64,000 bases of DNA, taken from assembly GCF_000769915.1 (NCBI RefSeq), contig NZ_JRLV01000004.1, positions 186,001 to 250,000 of the forward strand. Reading direction: 5' to 3'. The stretch comes from Flavobacterium beibuense F44-8. GTDB taxonomy: Bacteria; Bacteroidota; Bacteroidia; Flavobacteriales; Flavobacteriaceae. The notes beneath the pieces are model-generated. The model ran no database searches, was not told the DNA's origin, and saw nothing but the letters and a program-made list of their open reading frames with translations. Shown here in pieces: positions 19,029-28,060 of the stretch; position 1 is the stretch's first letter, and each line of letters begins with the position of its first letter. The position numbers and the translations under genes were made by a program.

Positions 19029-19706
19029 CTATTCTATATTCTTAATAATTTTTGCCGGTACTCCACCAATCACGCAATTATCCGGAAAAACACCATTTAC
19101 AACAGCTCCCGCTGCTACTACACAATGATTGCCAACCACACACCCATCTAAAAAAGTAACCTTAGCTCCTACCCATACATTGTTGCCTATTTTAATACCT
19201 TTTGAGGTAACGCCCTGCTCTCTTATCAGTTTTGTTGTATTGGCAAAATTGTGGTTTTCGGAATGAAAACTTACATAAGATCCCATTATAACATCATTGC
19301 CTATTTCGATTCCTCCCGCAGCACCAAATTCAGTAAAACGCCCCATGGCCGAATTATTCCCTATTGTTAATCCCTTACCATATTTAGAGGGATGACTGGT
19401 ACAGCGAATAAGCGAATAAGCACCAATACTGCTTCCGTTTCCTATAGAAAGCCTCTCACTGGCATATCCGTCTATTTTTGTATTATGGGCAATGGTTACA
19501 TTATTACCAAAATCAATATTCCTTTTATTGGTAATAGTACAACCTGGGCCTATGTATACCTTTTTGCCCAGTTTTAAATAACCTCTTATGAGCATTGTTA
19601 TTCTTTGGGATAATATCTTTCGGAAAAAACCATCGGGTATGGCAGGATCTACGGTGTAGTTTTTACCCGATTTGTGCAAAAGCTTCTGAAATAGTTTTTT
19701 CGTCAT
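19029..19706 (-). CDS. Left-handed beta-helix acyltransferase (hexapeptide repeat)
   Basis: A 225-residue trimeric-type acyltransferase, most likely acetylating a sugar of the repeat unit. Residues 50-215 contain many hexapeptide repeats ([IV]GxxxxI pattern, for example IGNNVWVGAKVTFLDGCVVG), ending in the typical AAGAVVNGVFPDNCVIGGVP and AKII. No membrane segment. It lies between the flippase and Wzy-like genes. Donor (acetyl-CoA or similar) follows from the family; target is unknown. Confidence 0.88.
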   Translation of the reverse strand: MTKKLFQKLLHKSGKNYTVDPAIPDGFFRKILSQRITMLIRGYLKLGKKVYIGPGCTITNKRNIDFGNNVTIAHNTKIDGYASERLSIGNGSSIGAYSLIRCTSHPSKYGKGLTIGNNSAMGRFTEFGAAGGIEIGNDVIMGSYVSFHSENHNFANTTKLIREQGVTSKGIKIGNNVWVGAKVTFLDGCVVGNHCVVAAGAVVNGVFPDNCVIGGVPAKIIKNIE

Positions 19707-19745
19707 TCCTAATGCTGATATGGTCTCAAAAGTACAATAGTTTTT

Positions 19746-20999
19746 CTAATCTGCCTGTTTGAGCCTGTTTTTAATAACGCTTAAAAATAAAAGGCCTGTT
19801 ATAAGTTCGGTCGCTATAAACGTAACTAAAATTCCCTGTAATTTATAAAAAGGCATTACTGTTATTATGGCTACAAGATTAACTATCACCATAATCATTG
19901 TTATACGGGTATATTGCCTGTTATAATTCCACCCTAAAACGAGCTGCTTTAATGGTACCGATAATGCAAATGCTATTGGTATTACTGCCCCTAATCGTAA
20001 CAGGCCGGAAATTTCATCTACCGATTCCGCTTTAAAGTAAATAACAATCGGTTTTGATAAAACAAACAGCAACAACATTGCTATTACTATAAATACAAAG
20101 TTGGCTCCGTTAAACAGTTTCCAAAAACGTATTGCTTTCTTAGCATTGTTATCCAGTAAATAACATACTCTCGGGAAAACATAGTTAAAGAACAGTAGTA
20201 TATAAGTCCTGAACATTACTACTATCCTTTCTACAATGGCATACATACCAGCAGCAGCATCTCCCATAAAGAGTTTTACCAATATTACAGGACTGTACAT
20301 TTGCAGCGACAACACAGCCTGAGAGGTAAAAATGGAAAAATTATCTTTTAGATACTCCTTAACCTCTTTAAAAGAAGTGGCTCTAAAACTTATTTCATAA
20401 TGGTTTTTAAGATATAAAAATGCTATTGTATTAGCTATTATCATCCCTAAGCCCCACCATAAATTAGCATAAATATAATCATCAGAAGTTTTAATAAAAC
20501 AAAACACCCCCGCAACATAAATTACTTTTGAAAGAATATTAAGTATGGTAATCCATTTAAAATTTTCAACACCCTGAAAAACCCAGGTTGGATTTATAAG
20601 CTGACCTATCAAAATAGGAAGAGCCAAAAGATATAAATCCTTCTCTTTACTGAAGTAGGGTACTAGACTATACAGGGTACTCATAAAAGCTAAAACCATC
20701 ATTACAAATAGTGCTTTAGCCGCATAGGTTGTACTTACAATACTTTCAAGCTTTTGTTTATTTTCCCTGTTTACGGCAACTTCCTTTACTCCTGTTATAT
20801 CACTACCATAATCAATAATAACGATTAACAGAAACGAGATAGCCAGACCAGTACTGATTTTACCAAAACCATCCTCTCCGCAAACAGATATGAGATAAGG
20901 TGCAACCAATAGGGGAGTAACAAGGTTAAAACCCTGCCCAACACCATAAACCATAAGATTGATTATTGATTTTTCCTTAAGTACTTTAAGTACCCCCAT
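19746..20999 (-). CDS. Wzx-type repeat-unit flippase (MOP superfamily)
   Basis: A 417-residue membrane protein with about twelve hydrophobic helices and no large soluble domain, beginning MVYGVGQGFNLVTPLLVAPY, a typical Wzx N-terminal helix pattern (YL..V.G.D.FG...). It would move undecaprenyl-linked repeat units from the cytoplasmic to the periplasmic side of the inner membrane. It follows the GT39 gene by one base, and the acyltransferase gene comes next. Family and context both support the call. Confidence 0.88.
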   Translation of the reverse strand: MGVLKVLKEKSIINLMVYGVGQGFNLVTPLLVAPYLISVCGEDGFGKISTGLAISFLLIVIIDYGSDITGVKEVAVNRENKQKLESIVSTTYAAKALFVMMVLAFMSTLYSLVPYFSKEKDLYLLALPILIGQLINPTWVFQGVENFKWITILNILSKVIYVAGVFCFIKTSDDYIYANLWWGLGMIIANTIAFLYLKNHYEISFRATSFKEVKEYLKDNFSIFTSQAVLSLQMYSPVILVKLFMGDAAAGMYAIVERIVVMFRTYILLFFNYVFPRVCYLLDNNAKKAIRFWKLFNGANFVFIVIAMLLLFVLSKPIVIYFKAESVDEISGLLRLGAVIPIAFALSVPLKQLVLGWNYNRQYTRITMIMVIVNLVAIITVMPFYKLQGILVTFIATELITGLLFLSVIKNRLKQAD

Positions 21000-21000
21000 T

Positions 21001-22878
21001 TTACTCCTTTTTTTCTATCTGAACAGAATATATTACAAGATTTCTGTCTTTGCCTTCTGTAAAAGTATCATTATCAAAAATAAACTGTGCTTTAGTTTTG
21101 GTATCTGCCTTTATCTCAAAAGGCAGTTTCATCTCATTATTATTATCATCGCCATTCAAATAGTAATCCCCTATCTTTTCATCTCCTAACTTTACCTGTA
21201 GGTGTGCGTGCTCTCCTTTTATGGGTTCTTTAGGCAGGCTGTTTGCTTTTATAACAAGATTATATTGTCCTTTTTCCAGTTTAAAACTTTCTGATGTTAG
21301 CCCTCCATTTTCAAAGAGATATAAGTTCCCGTTATCATCAATATTTTTAGGGATAAAGCTATCGGCAGATAATCGCAAAGGGAAATCCTGCTCTGTTTTC
21401 GATATATAATGCCTTGCCCAGCAATCATACAATTCAAAACTTTCTCTCATCATAAAGTTTTCATTTAAAAACGCCTCATCTTCTGGTGTTAAGTTATAAG
21501 ACCTAGAGTTACCGTCAAGATACCAAAAAGATTCTTTTCGGACTTTACCCTCTTTTATTGCGTTCACATAATCACGCAGTTTCATTTCTAAAACCGGCTC
21601 CCCAGTAGGCTTAAAGAAATAACTCATAAGCCATCCCCACGAGGAAACCACTTTATCTCCCTGCGGATTGTTATTCATTATTTCGGTTGTCAGTTCCCTG
21701 TATTGTGATTTGGAAAGCTTATAATAATAGTCTTTTACAATAAAAATATCGGTTAAGGAAAGTATGACTATCATTGATACAATAAGTACCTGAGAAATCC
21801 TGTTGCGTATTTGCTCTATGGCAATGGAAAATAGTATTATCAATGCCGGAAGCATATGTATAAAATACCTAGACAGAATCATGGGCTCGTCCATATAAGA
21901 CTTGATTATGGACAACGGTATGGCAAAAAATATCCAGCAGAAAAAGATGAGTGCCGAGAATATAATATTATTGGAAAGCAGAGCATGTGCACACAGCCTG
22001 TTCTCCTTTTGTCTAAAAAGATTTACAAAGTAGAATATTGCCAAAAGAAGAAACAGGAACCATAATAGTTCCGTATCACCGGTTAATGCCTTTACTATAT
22101 TCGAAAAACCATCGGGACCCGGTAACGTAAGCCAACCTGATTTGTATTTAGATACTTTTAATATTAAACTGTAAGCGGGAAGTAACAGTAAAAATAGAGT
22201 TGTACCTGCTACAACACACTTTTTGAAAAAAGCTTTTCTTTCTTCTTTAGGTTGAGTATATAGTACAAACAGGGTAAGTAATACTTGTCCAAACAGGGTA
22301 AGGGCCGATACTATATGGGCATGAAACATAAGAGCAGCAAACACGCCATACCATATCGCATTTTTAACCGATGGCCTTTTAAGAAAAACTGCCAACTTAT
22401 AAAAAGCCAGTGTACAGAATAAAACTAAAAGAATATACGATCTTGCCTCCTGCGAATAGGTTATATGATACAGGTTTACCGTTAAAAGTAATGCTGCTAT
22501 AAGCCCTGTTCTTTTATTATGTAGTTCCTTGCCTAACAGATAAATGACATATATACTCGCTATACCAATAAATGCCGAAAAGAGCCTTGCCGTAAGTGCT
22601 GAGTATCCAAATATTGCATTAAGCCCCTTAACTATCAAAAAATACATGTGACCTATACCTTCCCTAAAAAGAATTATATGATTCATTTCCCTAAAAGTCA
22701 TAGAAGGATCTGATTCAATCATGGTATGGATTTCATCAACCCAAACACTTTGATAATCTACATGAAACAGACGTAAAAACGAGGCCAATAACAGTATTGC
22801 CAATAGCCAGTAGTTTTGTTGTATATATGCTTTAATTTTTTTCATACCTGAAGAACAACTTGTTTTTGAGAAGGACAA
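21001..22878 (-). CDS. GT39-like membrane glycosyltransferase (GT-C fold)
   Basis: A 625-residue protein. The first membrane helix is followed by RLFHVDYQSVWVDEIHTMIE, whose Asp-Glu pair matches the catalytic first loop of polyprenol-phosphate-dependent GT-C enzymes. About twelve helices fill residues 20-375; the remaining 250 residues are soluble and probably periplasmic, ending in a beta-rich carbohydrate-binding-like segment. Such enzymes use undecaprenyl-phosphate-sugar donors on the periplasmic side. The GT2 gene directly upstream, with no spacer, is the expected maker of that donor, so the two probably decorate the glycan as a pair. Confidence 0.8.
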   Translation of the reverse strand: MSFSKTSCSSGMKKIKAYIQQNYWLLAILLLASFLRLFHVDYQSVWVDEIHTMIESDPSMTFREMNHIILFREGIGHMYFLIVKGLNAIFGYSALTARLFSAFIGIASIYVIYLLGKELHNKRTGLIAALLLTVNLYHITYSQEARSYILLVLFCTLAFYKLAVFLKRPSVKNAIWYGVFAALMFHAHIVSALTLFGQVLLTLFVLYTQPKEERKAFFKKCVVAGTTLFLLLLPAYSLILKVSKYKSGWLTLPGPDGFSNIVKALTGDTELLWFLFLLLAIFYFVNLFRQKENRLCAHALLSNNIIFSALIFFCWIFFAIPLSIIKSYMDEPMILSRYFIHMLPALIILFSIAIEQIRNRISQVLIVSMIVILSLTDIFIVKDYYYKLSKSQYRELTTEIMNNNPQGDKVVSSWGWLMSYFFKPTGEPVLEMKLRDYVNAIKEGKVRKESFWYLDGNSRSYNLTPEDEAFLNENFMMRESFELYDCWARHYISKTEQDFPLRLSADSFIPKNIDDNGNLYLFENGGLTSESFKLEKGQYNLVIKANSLPKEPIKGEHAHLQVKLGDEKIGDYYLNGDDNNNEMKLPFEIKADTKTKAQFIFDNDTFTEGKDRNLVIYSVQIEKKE

Positions 22879-23805
22879 TTAGTCTTCTAAAAAATCGAGA
22901 TACTTTTTAGTGTTAGGTGCATCTATATTTTTTCTGGAACTAAGCTGTAAAAGCAATACTATCAGGGTAACCGAGAATAACTGAAGTATAATACCCGTTA
23001 TTATCATTATAAGGCTTGATGCCCAACCGGGTATAGCTTTTTCGGTAAAAAACTTTTGAAACAGTATATAAAAAACTCCTGTAAAACATAAAGCAATACC
23101 ATAAAAGCAAAACTTTAATATTCTTACCGAAATTGAATCAAAATAAACTGAAATTGAGCTAAGCCCGTGTAATACCAGGCTGGTAAAGTTCATTTTAGAC
23201 TGGCCAGAATACCTTTTACCCCTGTCTAATAAAACCTTACTGTAAGGCAGACGGGAATGCATAACAGCTCCGGAATAATGATTCCATATATTACTTAATG
23301 CTACTACCTTTTTCAATTGATTAACAGGCATAGCGCTAAAATTACCAAAGCTTATTTTTTTGCCTGTCAGGGTATTAAAAAGAACCTTATAAAACCAATA
23401 TCCGGTTTTAAACATCAGAGATTCTTCCCTTTTATTTCTTTCGGCAAAAACTATAGTTTGGATTTTAAGGGTCTTTTCAAGAAGTAAGGGTATATCTTCA
23501 GGCCTGTCTTCGCCATCACTGTCTAAAACCACTACGGCATCACAATCATTAACTTCATTATACACATACTGTAACCCTATAGCTATTGCCCTTTGATGAC
23601 CAACATTAACCTTAAGATTTAGTATTTTTATGTTTTCTGAACGAAAAATATCTTCTTCCGGCAATGTTACAGACCCATCGTTGACTATAACCAAATTAAA
23701 CATAAATCCACTATGTTCTTTTTCCAACTGCCTAATCTTATCGGCTAAAACAACACAGCTGGTCCAATCGTTGTATAAAGGCGTAACACAGTAAACTTTT
23801 TGCAT
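22879..23805 (-). CDS. GT2 polyprenol-phosphate sugar synthase-like enzyme with C-terminal membrane helices
   Basis: A 308-residue GT-A enzyme. VTPLYNDW opens the nucleotide-binding fold, VIVNDGS and VVLDSDGEDRPEDI give the metal-binding Asp residues, and a QSKMNF segment near residue 205 is like the R/QxKM region of dolichol- and undecaprenol-phosphate sugar synthases (GtrB, ArnC). Two membrane helices follow at about 225-245 and 260-285. It lies directly before the GT39 gene, which would consume its product. Sugar unknown. Confidence 0.85.
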   Translation of the reverse strand: MQKVYCVTPLYNDWTSCVVLADKIRQLEKEHSGFMFNLVIVNDGSVTLPEEDIFRSENIKILNLKVNVGHQRAIAIGLQYVYNEVNDCDAVVVLDSDGEDRPEDIPLLLEKTLKIQTIVFAERNKREESLMFKTGYWFYKVLFNTLTGKKISFGNFSAMPVNQLKKVVALSNIWNHYSGAVMHSRLPYSKVLLDRGKRYSGQSKMNFTSLVLHGLSSISVYFDSISVRILKFCFYGIALCFTGVFYILFQKFFTEKAIPGWASSLIMIITGIILQLFSVTLIVLLLQLSSRKNIDAPNTKKYLDFLED

Positions 23806-23811
23806 GGGCGA

Positions 23812-24651
23812 TTAGTTATAAGGTTGCAATGAATCCTGCCAGTTATTTATCTGTAAATCAAATGTATTCTTTATTTTACTTTTATCCAAAACACTATACT
23901 GCGGGCGTTTTGCCGGAGTAGGATATGCTTCTGTTGGTATAGGTTTTAAATCTATACTCACATTATTAGTCTCAAAAATCTGTTTGGCAAAACCATACCA
24001 ACTGGTTTCTCCTTCATTACTGTAGTGATAAATACCATAAGCCGTTTTACCGCTTTCTATAATTCTTAGCACTACTTCGGCCAAATCAACCGCATTGGTA
24101 GGGGTTCCCTTTTGGTCATCAATAACTCCAAGAGAATCCCTTTCGGCAGCCAGCCTTAACATGGTTTTCATAAAGTTATTGGCAAACTGAGAGTACAGCC
24201 ATGAAGTTCTTACAATGTAATATTCTTTAAGTGCTTTTTCAATTTCCTGTTCGCCCTGCCTTTTGGTAAGCCCGTATACCCCCTGCGGATTTGTACTATC
24301 CAGTTCAGTATAGGGTGTTGATTTTGTTCCGTCAAAAACAAAATCGGTAGAAATATGTATTAGCTTAACGCCTCCTGCATTACAAACTTCAGCAAGGTTT
24401 TTAGCTCCGGTAACATTAACGGCATAAGCCTGTTCCTTATCCGTTTCAGCCTTATCAACAGCTGTATAAGCTGCCGCGTTAATACAATAATCAGGCTTTA
24501 CTTCTTTAAACAGTTTTTCAAGCGCTGCTTTATTTGTAATATCACCCTCTTTACTATCAGCATAATAAAAAGAAAGCGAACTATGACTAGCCGCTATATG
24601 CTTAATACTTTGCCCTAACTGACCTGATGCTCCCGTGACTAATACTACCAT
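23812..24651 (-). CDS. rfbD: dTDP-4-dehydrorhamnose reductase
   Basis: A 279-residue short-chain dehydrogenase catalysing the last step to dTDP-L-rhamnose. Nucleotide binding is by GASGQLGQSI (7-16), the active site is YGLTK (YxxxK), and NAAAYTAVDKAE and STDFVFDG are diagnostic of RfbD/RmlD. It overlaps the rfbC stop by 7 bases, in the gene order B-A-C-D along the transcript. Confidence 0.96.
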   Translation of the reverse strand: MVVLVTGASGQLGQSIKHIAASHSSLSFYYADSKEGDITNKAALEKLFKEVKPDYCINAAAYTAVDKAETDKEQAYAVNVTGAKNLAEVCNAGGVKLIHISTDFVFDGTKSTPYTELDSTNPQGVYGLTKRQGEQEIEKALKEYYIVRTSWLYSQFANNFMKTMLRLAAERDSLGVIDDQKGTPTNAVDLAEVVLRIIESGKTAYGIYHYSNEGETSWYGFAKQIFETNNVSIDLKPIPTEAYPTPAKRPQYSVLDKSKIKNTFDLQINNWQDSLQPYN

Positions 24652-25196
24652 ATTGGCCTTGCATTTTTAAGGTTAGGAAGTACCTGATCCTTGTAGGATA
24701 TAATCAGGTTTTCTGTAGGCAGTTGCCAGTCTATATTCAGTTCGGGGTCATTAAACAGTATTCCCCCTTCTGATTCCTTATTGTAAAAATTATCGCATTT
24801 GTAAAAAAACGATGCAGTTTCACTCAATACTATAAAACCGTGTGCAAAACCTCTGGGAACAAAAAGCTGTTTTTTATTTTCGGCTGTTAGTAATACAGTA
24901 ACATGCTCACCGTAGGTAGCCGATTCCGGTCTTACATCTACAGCAACATCCAGTACCTCTCCTTCCAGTACCCTTACCAGTTTAGCCTGAGCATGTTCGC
25001 CGGTTTGGTAATGCAGTCCTCTTAATACTCCCTTTGTTGAGTGCGACTGATTGTCCTGTACAAAGTGTACCTTTTGCCCGGTTTGTTCCTCAAAACGCGC
25101 TTCATTATAACTTTCCATAAAATAGCCCCTGTCGTCATAAAAAACATTAGGTTCTATTATAAAACATCCTTCAAGTTTTGTAGGTATTGCCGTCAT
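24645..25196 (-). CDS. rfbC: dTDP-4-dehydrorhamnose 3,5-epimerase
   Basis: A 183-residue cupin-fold epimerase, third step of dTDP-L-rhamnose synthesis. FVQDNQSHSTKGVLRGLHYQ contains the catalytic His after GLRG-type turn, and FVPRGFAHGFIVLSE holds the second conserved His. Length is normal. It follows rfbA by 4 bases. Confidence 0.97.
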   Translation of the reverse strand: MTAIPTKLEGCFIIEPNVFYDDRGYFMESYNEARFEEQTGQKVHFVQDNQSHSTKGVLRGLHYQTGEHAQAKLVRVLEGEVLDVAVDVRPESATYGEHVTVLLTAENKKQLFVPRGFAHGFIVLSETASFFYKCDNFYNKESEGGILFNDPELNIDWQLPTENLIISYKDQVLPNLKNARPIW

Positions 25197-25200
25197 TTAT

Positions 25201-26061
25201 TTAATCTAGTATACTTAATAAGTGTGTACCGTATCCGCTTTTTAAAAGTGGTTCGGCAAGTTTAGTTAATTGTTCTCTGTTTATAAAGCCCATTTTATAG
25301 GCAGCCTCTTCTATAGCACCAATTTTAAGTCCCTGGCGTTCCTCTATTACCTGTACAAACTGTCCTGCCTGCATAAGGGAGTTAAACGTCCCTGTATCCA
25401 GCCATGCCGTCCCTCTGTCCAGTATACTTACCTTTAGCTTACCGCGTTTAAGGTATTCCTTATTCACATCGGTAATTTCCAGTTCACCACGGGCACTTGG
25501 CTTTATGTTTGCCGCTATTTCAACCACGTCATTATCATAAAAATAAATACCAGGCACTGCATAATGTGACTTAGGGTTTTGAGGCTTCTCCTCTATAGAC
25601 AGCACATTGCCCTGAGCATCAAAATCTACTACGCCATAACGCTCAGGGTCGTGCACATGATAGGCATAAATAATCCCTCCGTTTGGGTCGTTATTGGCCT
25701 GCAATAAATCAGAAAGGCCTGTACCATAAAATATATTATCGCCCAGTATAAGGGCTACTTTATCATTACCTATAAATTCCTTACCTATTATAAAGGCTTC
25801 TGCCAGTCCGTTAGGATACTCCTGTACGGCATATTCAAAGTTACAGCCGAGACTCGATCCGTCACCTAAAAGCTGCCTGAACAATGGCAAATCATGAGGA
25901 GTGGAAATAATAAGTATTTCCCTTATTCCCGACCATATAAGTGTTGATAAGGGATAGTATATCATCGGCTTATCATAAATAGGCATAAGCTGCTTACTTA
26001 CCGCTAAGGTTAACGGATGCAGCCTGGTTCCCGATCCGCCGGCTAATATTATTCCTTTCAT
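25201..26061 (-). CDS. rfbA: Glucose-1-phosphate thymidylyltransferase
   Basis: A 286-residue nucleotidyltransferase that makes dTDP-glucose. The N-terminal [20 protein letters not shown] is the dTTP-binding signature; [12 protein letters not shown] and [11 protein letters not shown] are conserved active-site parts. Length and order match RfbA/RmlA. It lies 6 bases after rfbB. Confidence 0.97.
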   Translation of the reverse strand: MKGIILAGGSGTRLHPLTLAVSKQLMPIYDKPMIYYPLSTLIWSGIREILIISTPHDLPLFRQLLGDGSSLGCNFEYAVQEYPNGLAEAFIIGKEFIGNDKVALILGDNIFYGTGLSDLLQANNDPNGGIIYAYHVHDPERYGVVDFDAQGNVLSIEEKPQNPKSHYAVPGIYFYDNDVVEIAANIKPSARGELEITDVNKEYLKRGKLKVSILDRGTAWLDTGTFNSLMQAGQFVQVIEERQGLKIGAIEEAAYKMGFINREQLTKLAEPLLKSGYGTHLLSILD

Positions 26062-26067
26062 AGTTGT

Positions 26068-27084
26068 TTATTTTGTGAGTTTATGCAAATACCATTCTAT
26101 GGTCTTTACAATACCTGTTTCAAAATTCTCATCGGCTTTCCAGCCCAGTTCGTTCTCAATTTTTGTTGCATCGATAGCATAACGCATATCATGCCCCGGC
26201 CTGTCTTTTACAAAAGTTATAAGCTCGTTGTATTTACCCGATTCACGAGGATGTATTTCATCCAGTAAATCACATATCTTATTGGCTATATACAGGTTGT
26301 TTCTTTCGTTTCTTCCACCAATATTATAGGTTTCCCCGGCTACACCTTTTTTGTAAACCAATTCTATCCCCTTACAGTGATCCAGCACATAAAGCCAGTC
26401 CCTTACATTTTCTCCGGTTCCGTAAATAGGAATGTTTTCTCCTGATATGGCTTTTCTTATTATAGTTGGTATAAGCTTTTCCTGATGTTGTTTTGGTCCG
26501 TAATTATTAGAACAGTTAGTAGTAACAACATTCATTCCATAGGTATGGAAATAACTTCTCACCACCATATCGCTTGATGCCTTTGAAGCACTGTAAGGAC
26601 TATTTGGCGCATACGGGGTTTCTTCGGTAAACAACCCTTCCTTGCCCAGTGTACCATACACCTCATCAGTAGAGATATGATGGAAACGACAGTCTTTATA
26701 GGCTTCTTTGTACTGATTTGGGGATTCCATCCAGTGCTTTCTGGCAACATCAATCAAAACAAAGGTTCCCATAACATTGGTTTGTATAAATGCCTCAGGT
26801 CCCGATATAGAATTGTCTACGTGTGATTCGGCAGCAAAATGAATTATCCCCCTAAAATCATACTCCTTAAACAGTTGCTCTATAAGCTCCCTGTCACAAA
26901 TATCCCCCTGTACAAACTTGTAGTTTGGATTGTTTTTTGCCTCGGTGAGATTAGCTAAATCTCCGGCATAGGTAAGTTTATCTAAATTAACCAATAAAAC
27001 ATCGTTATTGGCCTGTAAAAAATATTCAACAAAATTAGCACCTATAAATCCGGCACCTCCTGTTACTAGTATCGCTTTATTCAT
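26068..27084 (-). CDS. rfbB: dTDP-glucose 4,6-dehydratase
   Basis: A 338-residue extended SDR enzyme making dTDP-4-keto-6-deoxyglucose. VTGGAGFIGANFVEY binds NAD, HFAAESHVDNSI and STDEVYGTLG are diagnostic for RfbB, and YSASK is the catalytic YxxxK. The start overlaps the Wzz-like gene by 8 bases. Confidence 0.97.
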   Translation of the reverse strand: MNKAILVTGGAGFIGANFVEYFLQANNDVLLVNLDKLTYAGDLANLTEAKNNPNYKFVQGDICDRELIEQLFKEYDFRGIIHFAAESHVDNSISGPEAFIQTNVMGTFVLIDVARKHWMESPNQYKEAYKDCRFHHISTDEVYGTLGKEGLFTEETPYAPNSPYSASKASSDMVVRSYFHTYGMNVVTTNCSNNYGPKQHQEKLIPTIIRKAISGENIPIYGTGENVRDWLYVLDHCKGIELVYKKGVAGETYNIGGRNERNNLYIANKICDLLDEIHPRESGKYNELITFVKDRPGHDMRYAIDATKIENELGWKADENFETGIVKTIEWYLHKLTK

Positions 27085-28057
27085 TCTCTTTTATTAGAAT
27101 CTTTCTTTTGTTTACCTGTCTTTTATAAAACGATACAAACCATGCTAACAGCACAAATACCCCTATAAATATAACAGGATAAATTATTTTCATCTTTCCT
27201 CTTAAAACTGTTGGTTCATTAACATTAAGTACTACGCTTCCGTCTTTAATTATCTTAGAGTAGTTAACAAGATCAACTCGGTTTCTTGCCTGTTCATCTA
27301 CCAGTCTTTGCTTTTCTTTTAAAACCTCATCAAGTGCTTTTTCTTCATTGAATACAACAGAATTACCCGACATTTTATTAGCATAACTGTCCAGAATACC
27401 ATCTATCTGTTTTAAAAGTGTATCGTTTGCAGCAATCTTTATTTCCATATTTTTTGTCCATTCTTTTTGCATGGATTCTAAAAATGGATCATTGTTTAAA
27501 AACTTCATTATCCCATCAACTGTTTGTTGATTAGACCATTCAGAAGAAAAATAATTTATAACATGAAACTTATAGTTCTTGCTGGTAGTCTTATCTTCCA
27601 TTATCTTATTAATATCGCCATTATCGGCCATAAGTTTAAGTATCATGTATTTTGTTTCATCTTCTTCTTCCCTTACAAAATCATAAATATCAACAACAGG
27701 CTCTACCTCTACTTTTCTAATTTGTTTTGTACTTTTAATTCCGAGATTACTGAAAAAAACAGAATCACCAACTCTTGAATTGAGAAAATCAGCCTGAGAA
27801 TATAAATAATCCACACTCTTAAAATTAGGGATTACAAAAATTTGATTTTTGTAATAAGGTCCTTTTTTATAGTCTTTATAATAACCAAACCCTGCCCCTA
27901 CTATAAATAATAGAACAAGAACAATAATATTGCGCTTTACAAACTGTACTGCATTAAAAAAAGAATCTCCGGTTTTAGAAAAATAACCTTTCACTTTTCC
28001 GGAAACATAATTAAAATCTAATTCCTTATCATAAGGACTATTTGTGTTTTCAGCCAT
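27077..28057 (-). CDS. Wzz-like chain-length determinant protein
   Basis: A 326-residue inner-membrane protein with one helix near residues 47-65 (IIVLVLLFIVGAGFGYYKDY), a long periplasmic helical domain, and a second helix near 290-310 (IIYPVIFIGVFVLLAWFVSF). Two terminal helices flanking a coiled periplasmic region are the hallmark of Wzz polysaccharide co-polymerases, which set chain length. No cytoplasmic kinase domain is attached. It stands at the head of the sugar genes, 3 bases after the DUF6909 gene. Pairwise similarity in this family is weak, so the call rests on topology and context. Confidence 0.75.
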   Translation of the reverse strand: MAENTNSPYDKELDFNYVSGKVKGYFSKTGDSFFNAVQFVKRNIIVLVLLFIVGAGFGYYKDYKKGPYYKNQIFVIPNFKSVDYLYSQADFLNSRVGDSVFFSNLGIKSTKQIRKVEVEPVVDIYDFVREEEDETKYMILKLMADNGDINKIMEDKTTSKNYKFHVINYFSSEWSNQQTVDGIMKFLNNDPFLESMQKEWTKNMEIKIAANDTLLKQIDGILDSYANKMSGNSVVFNEEKALDEVLKEKQRLVDEQARNRVDLVNYSKIIKDGSVVLNVNEPTVLRGKMKIIYPVIFIGVFVLLAWFVSFYKRQVNKRKILIKENE

Positions 28058-28060
28058 AGT

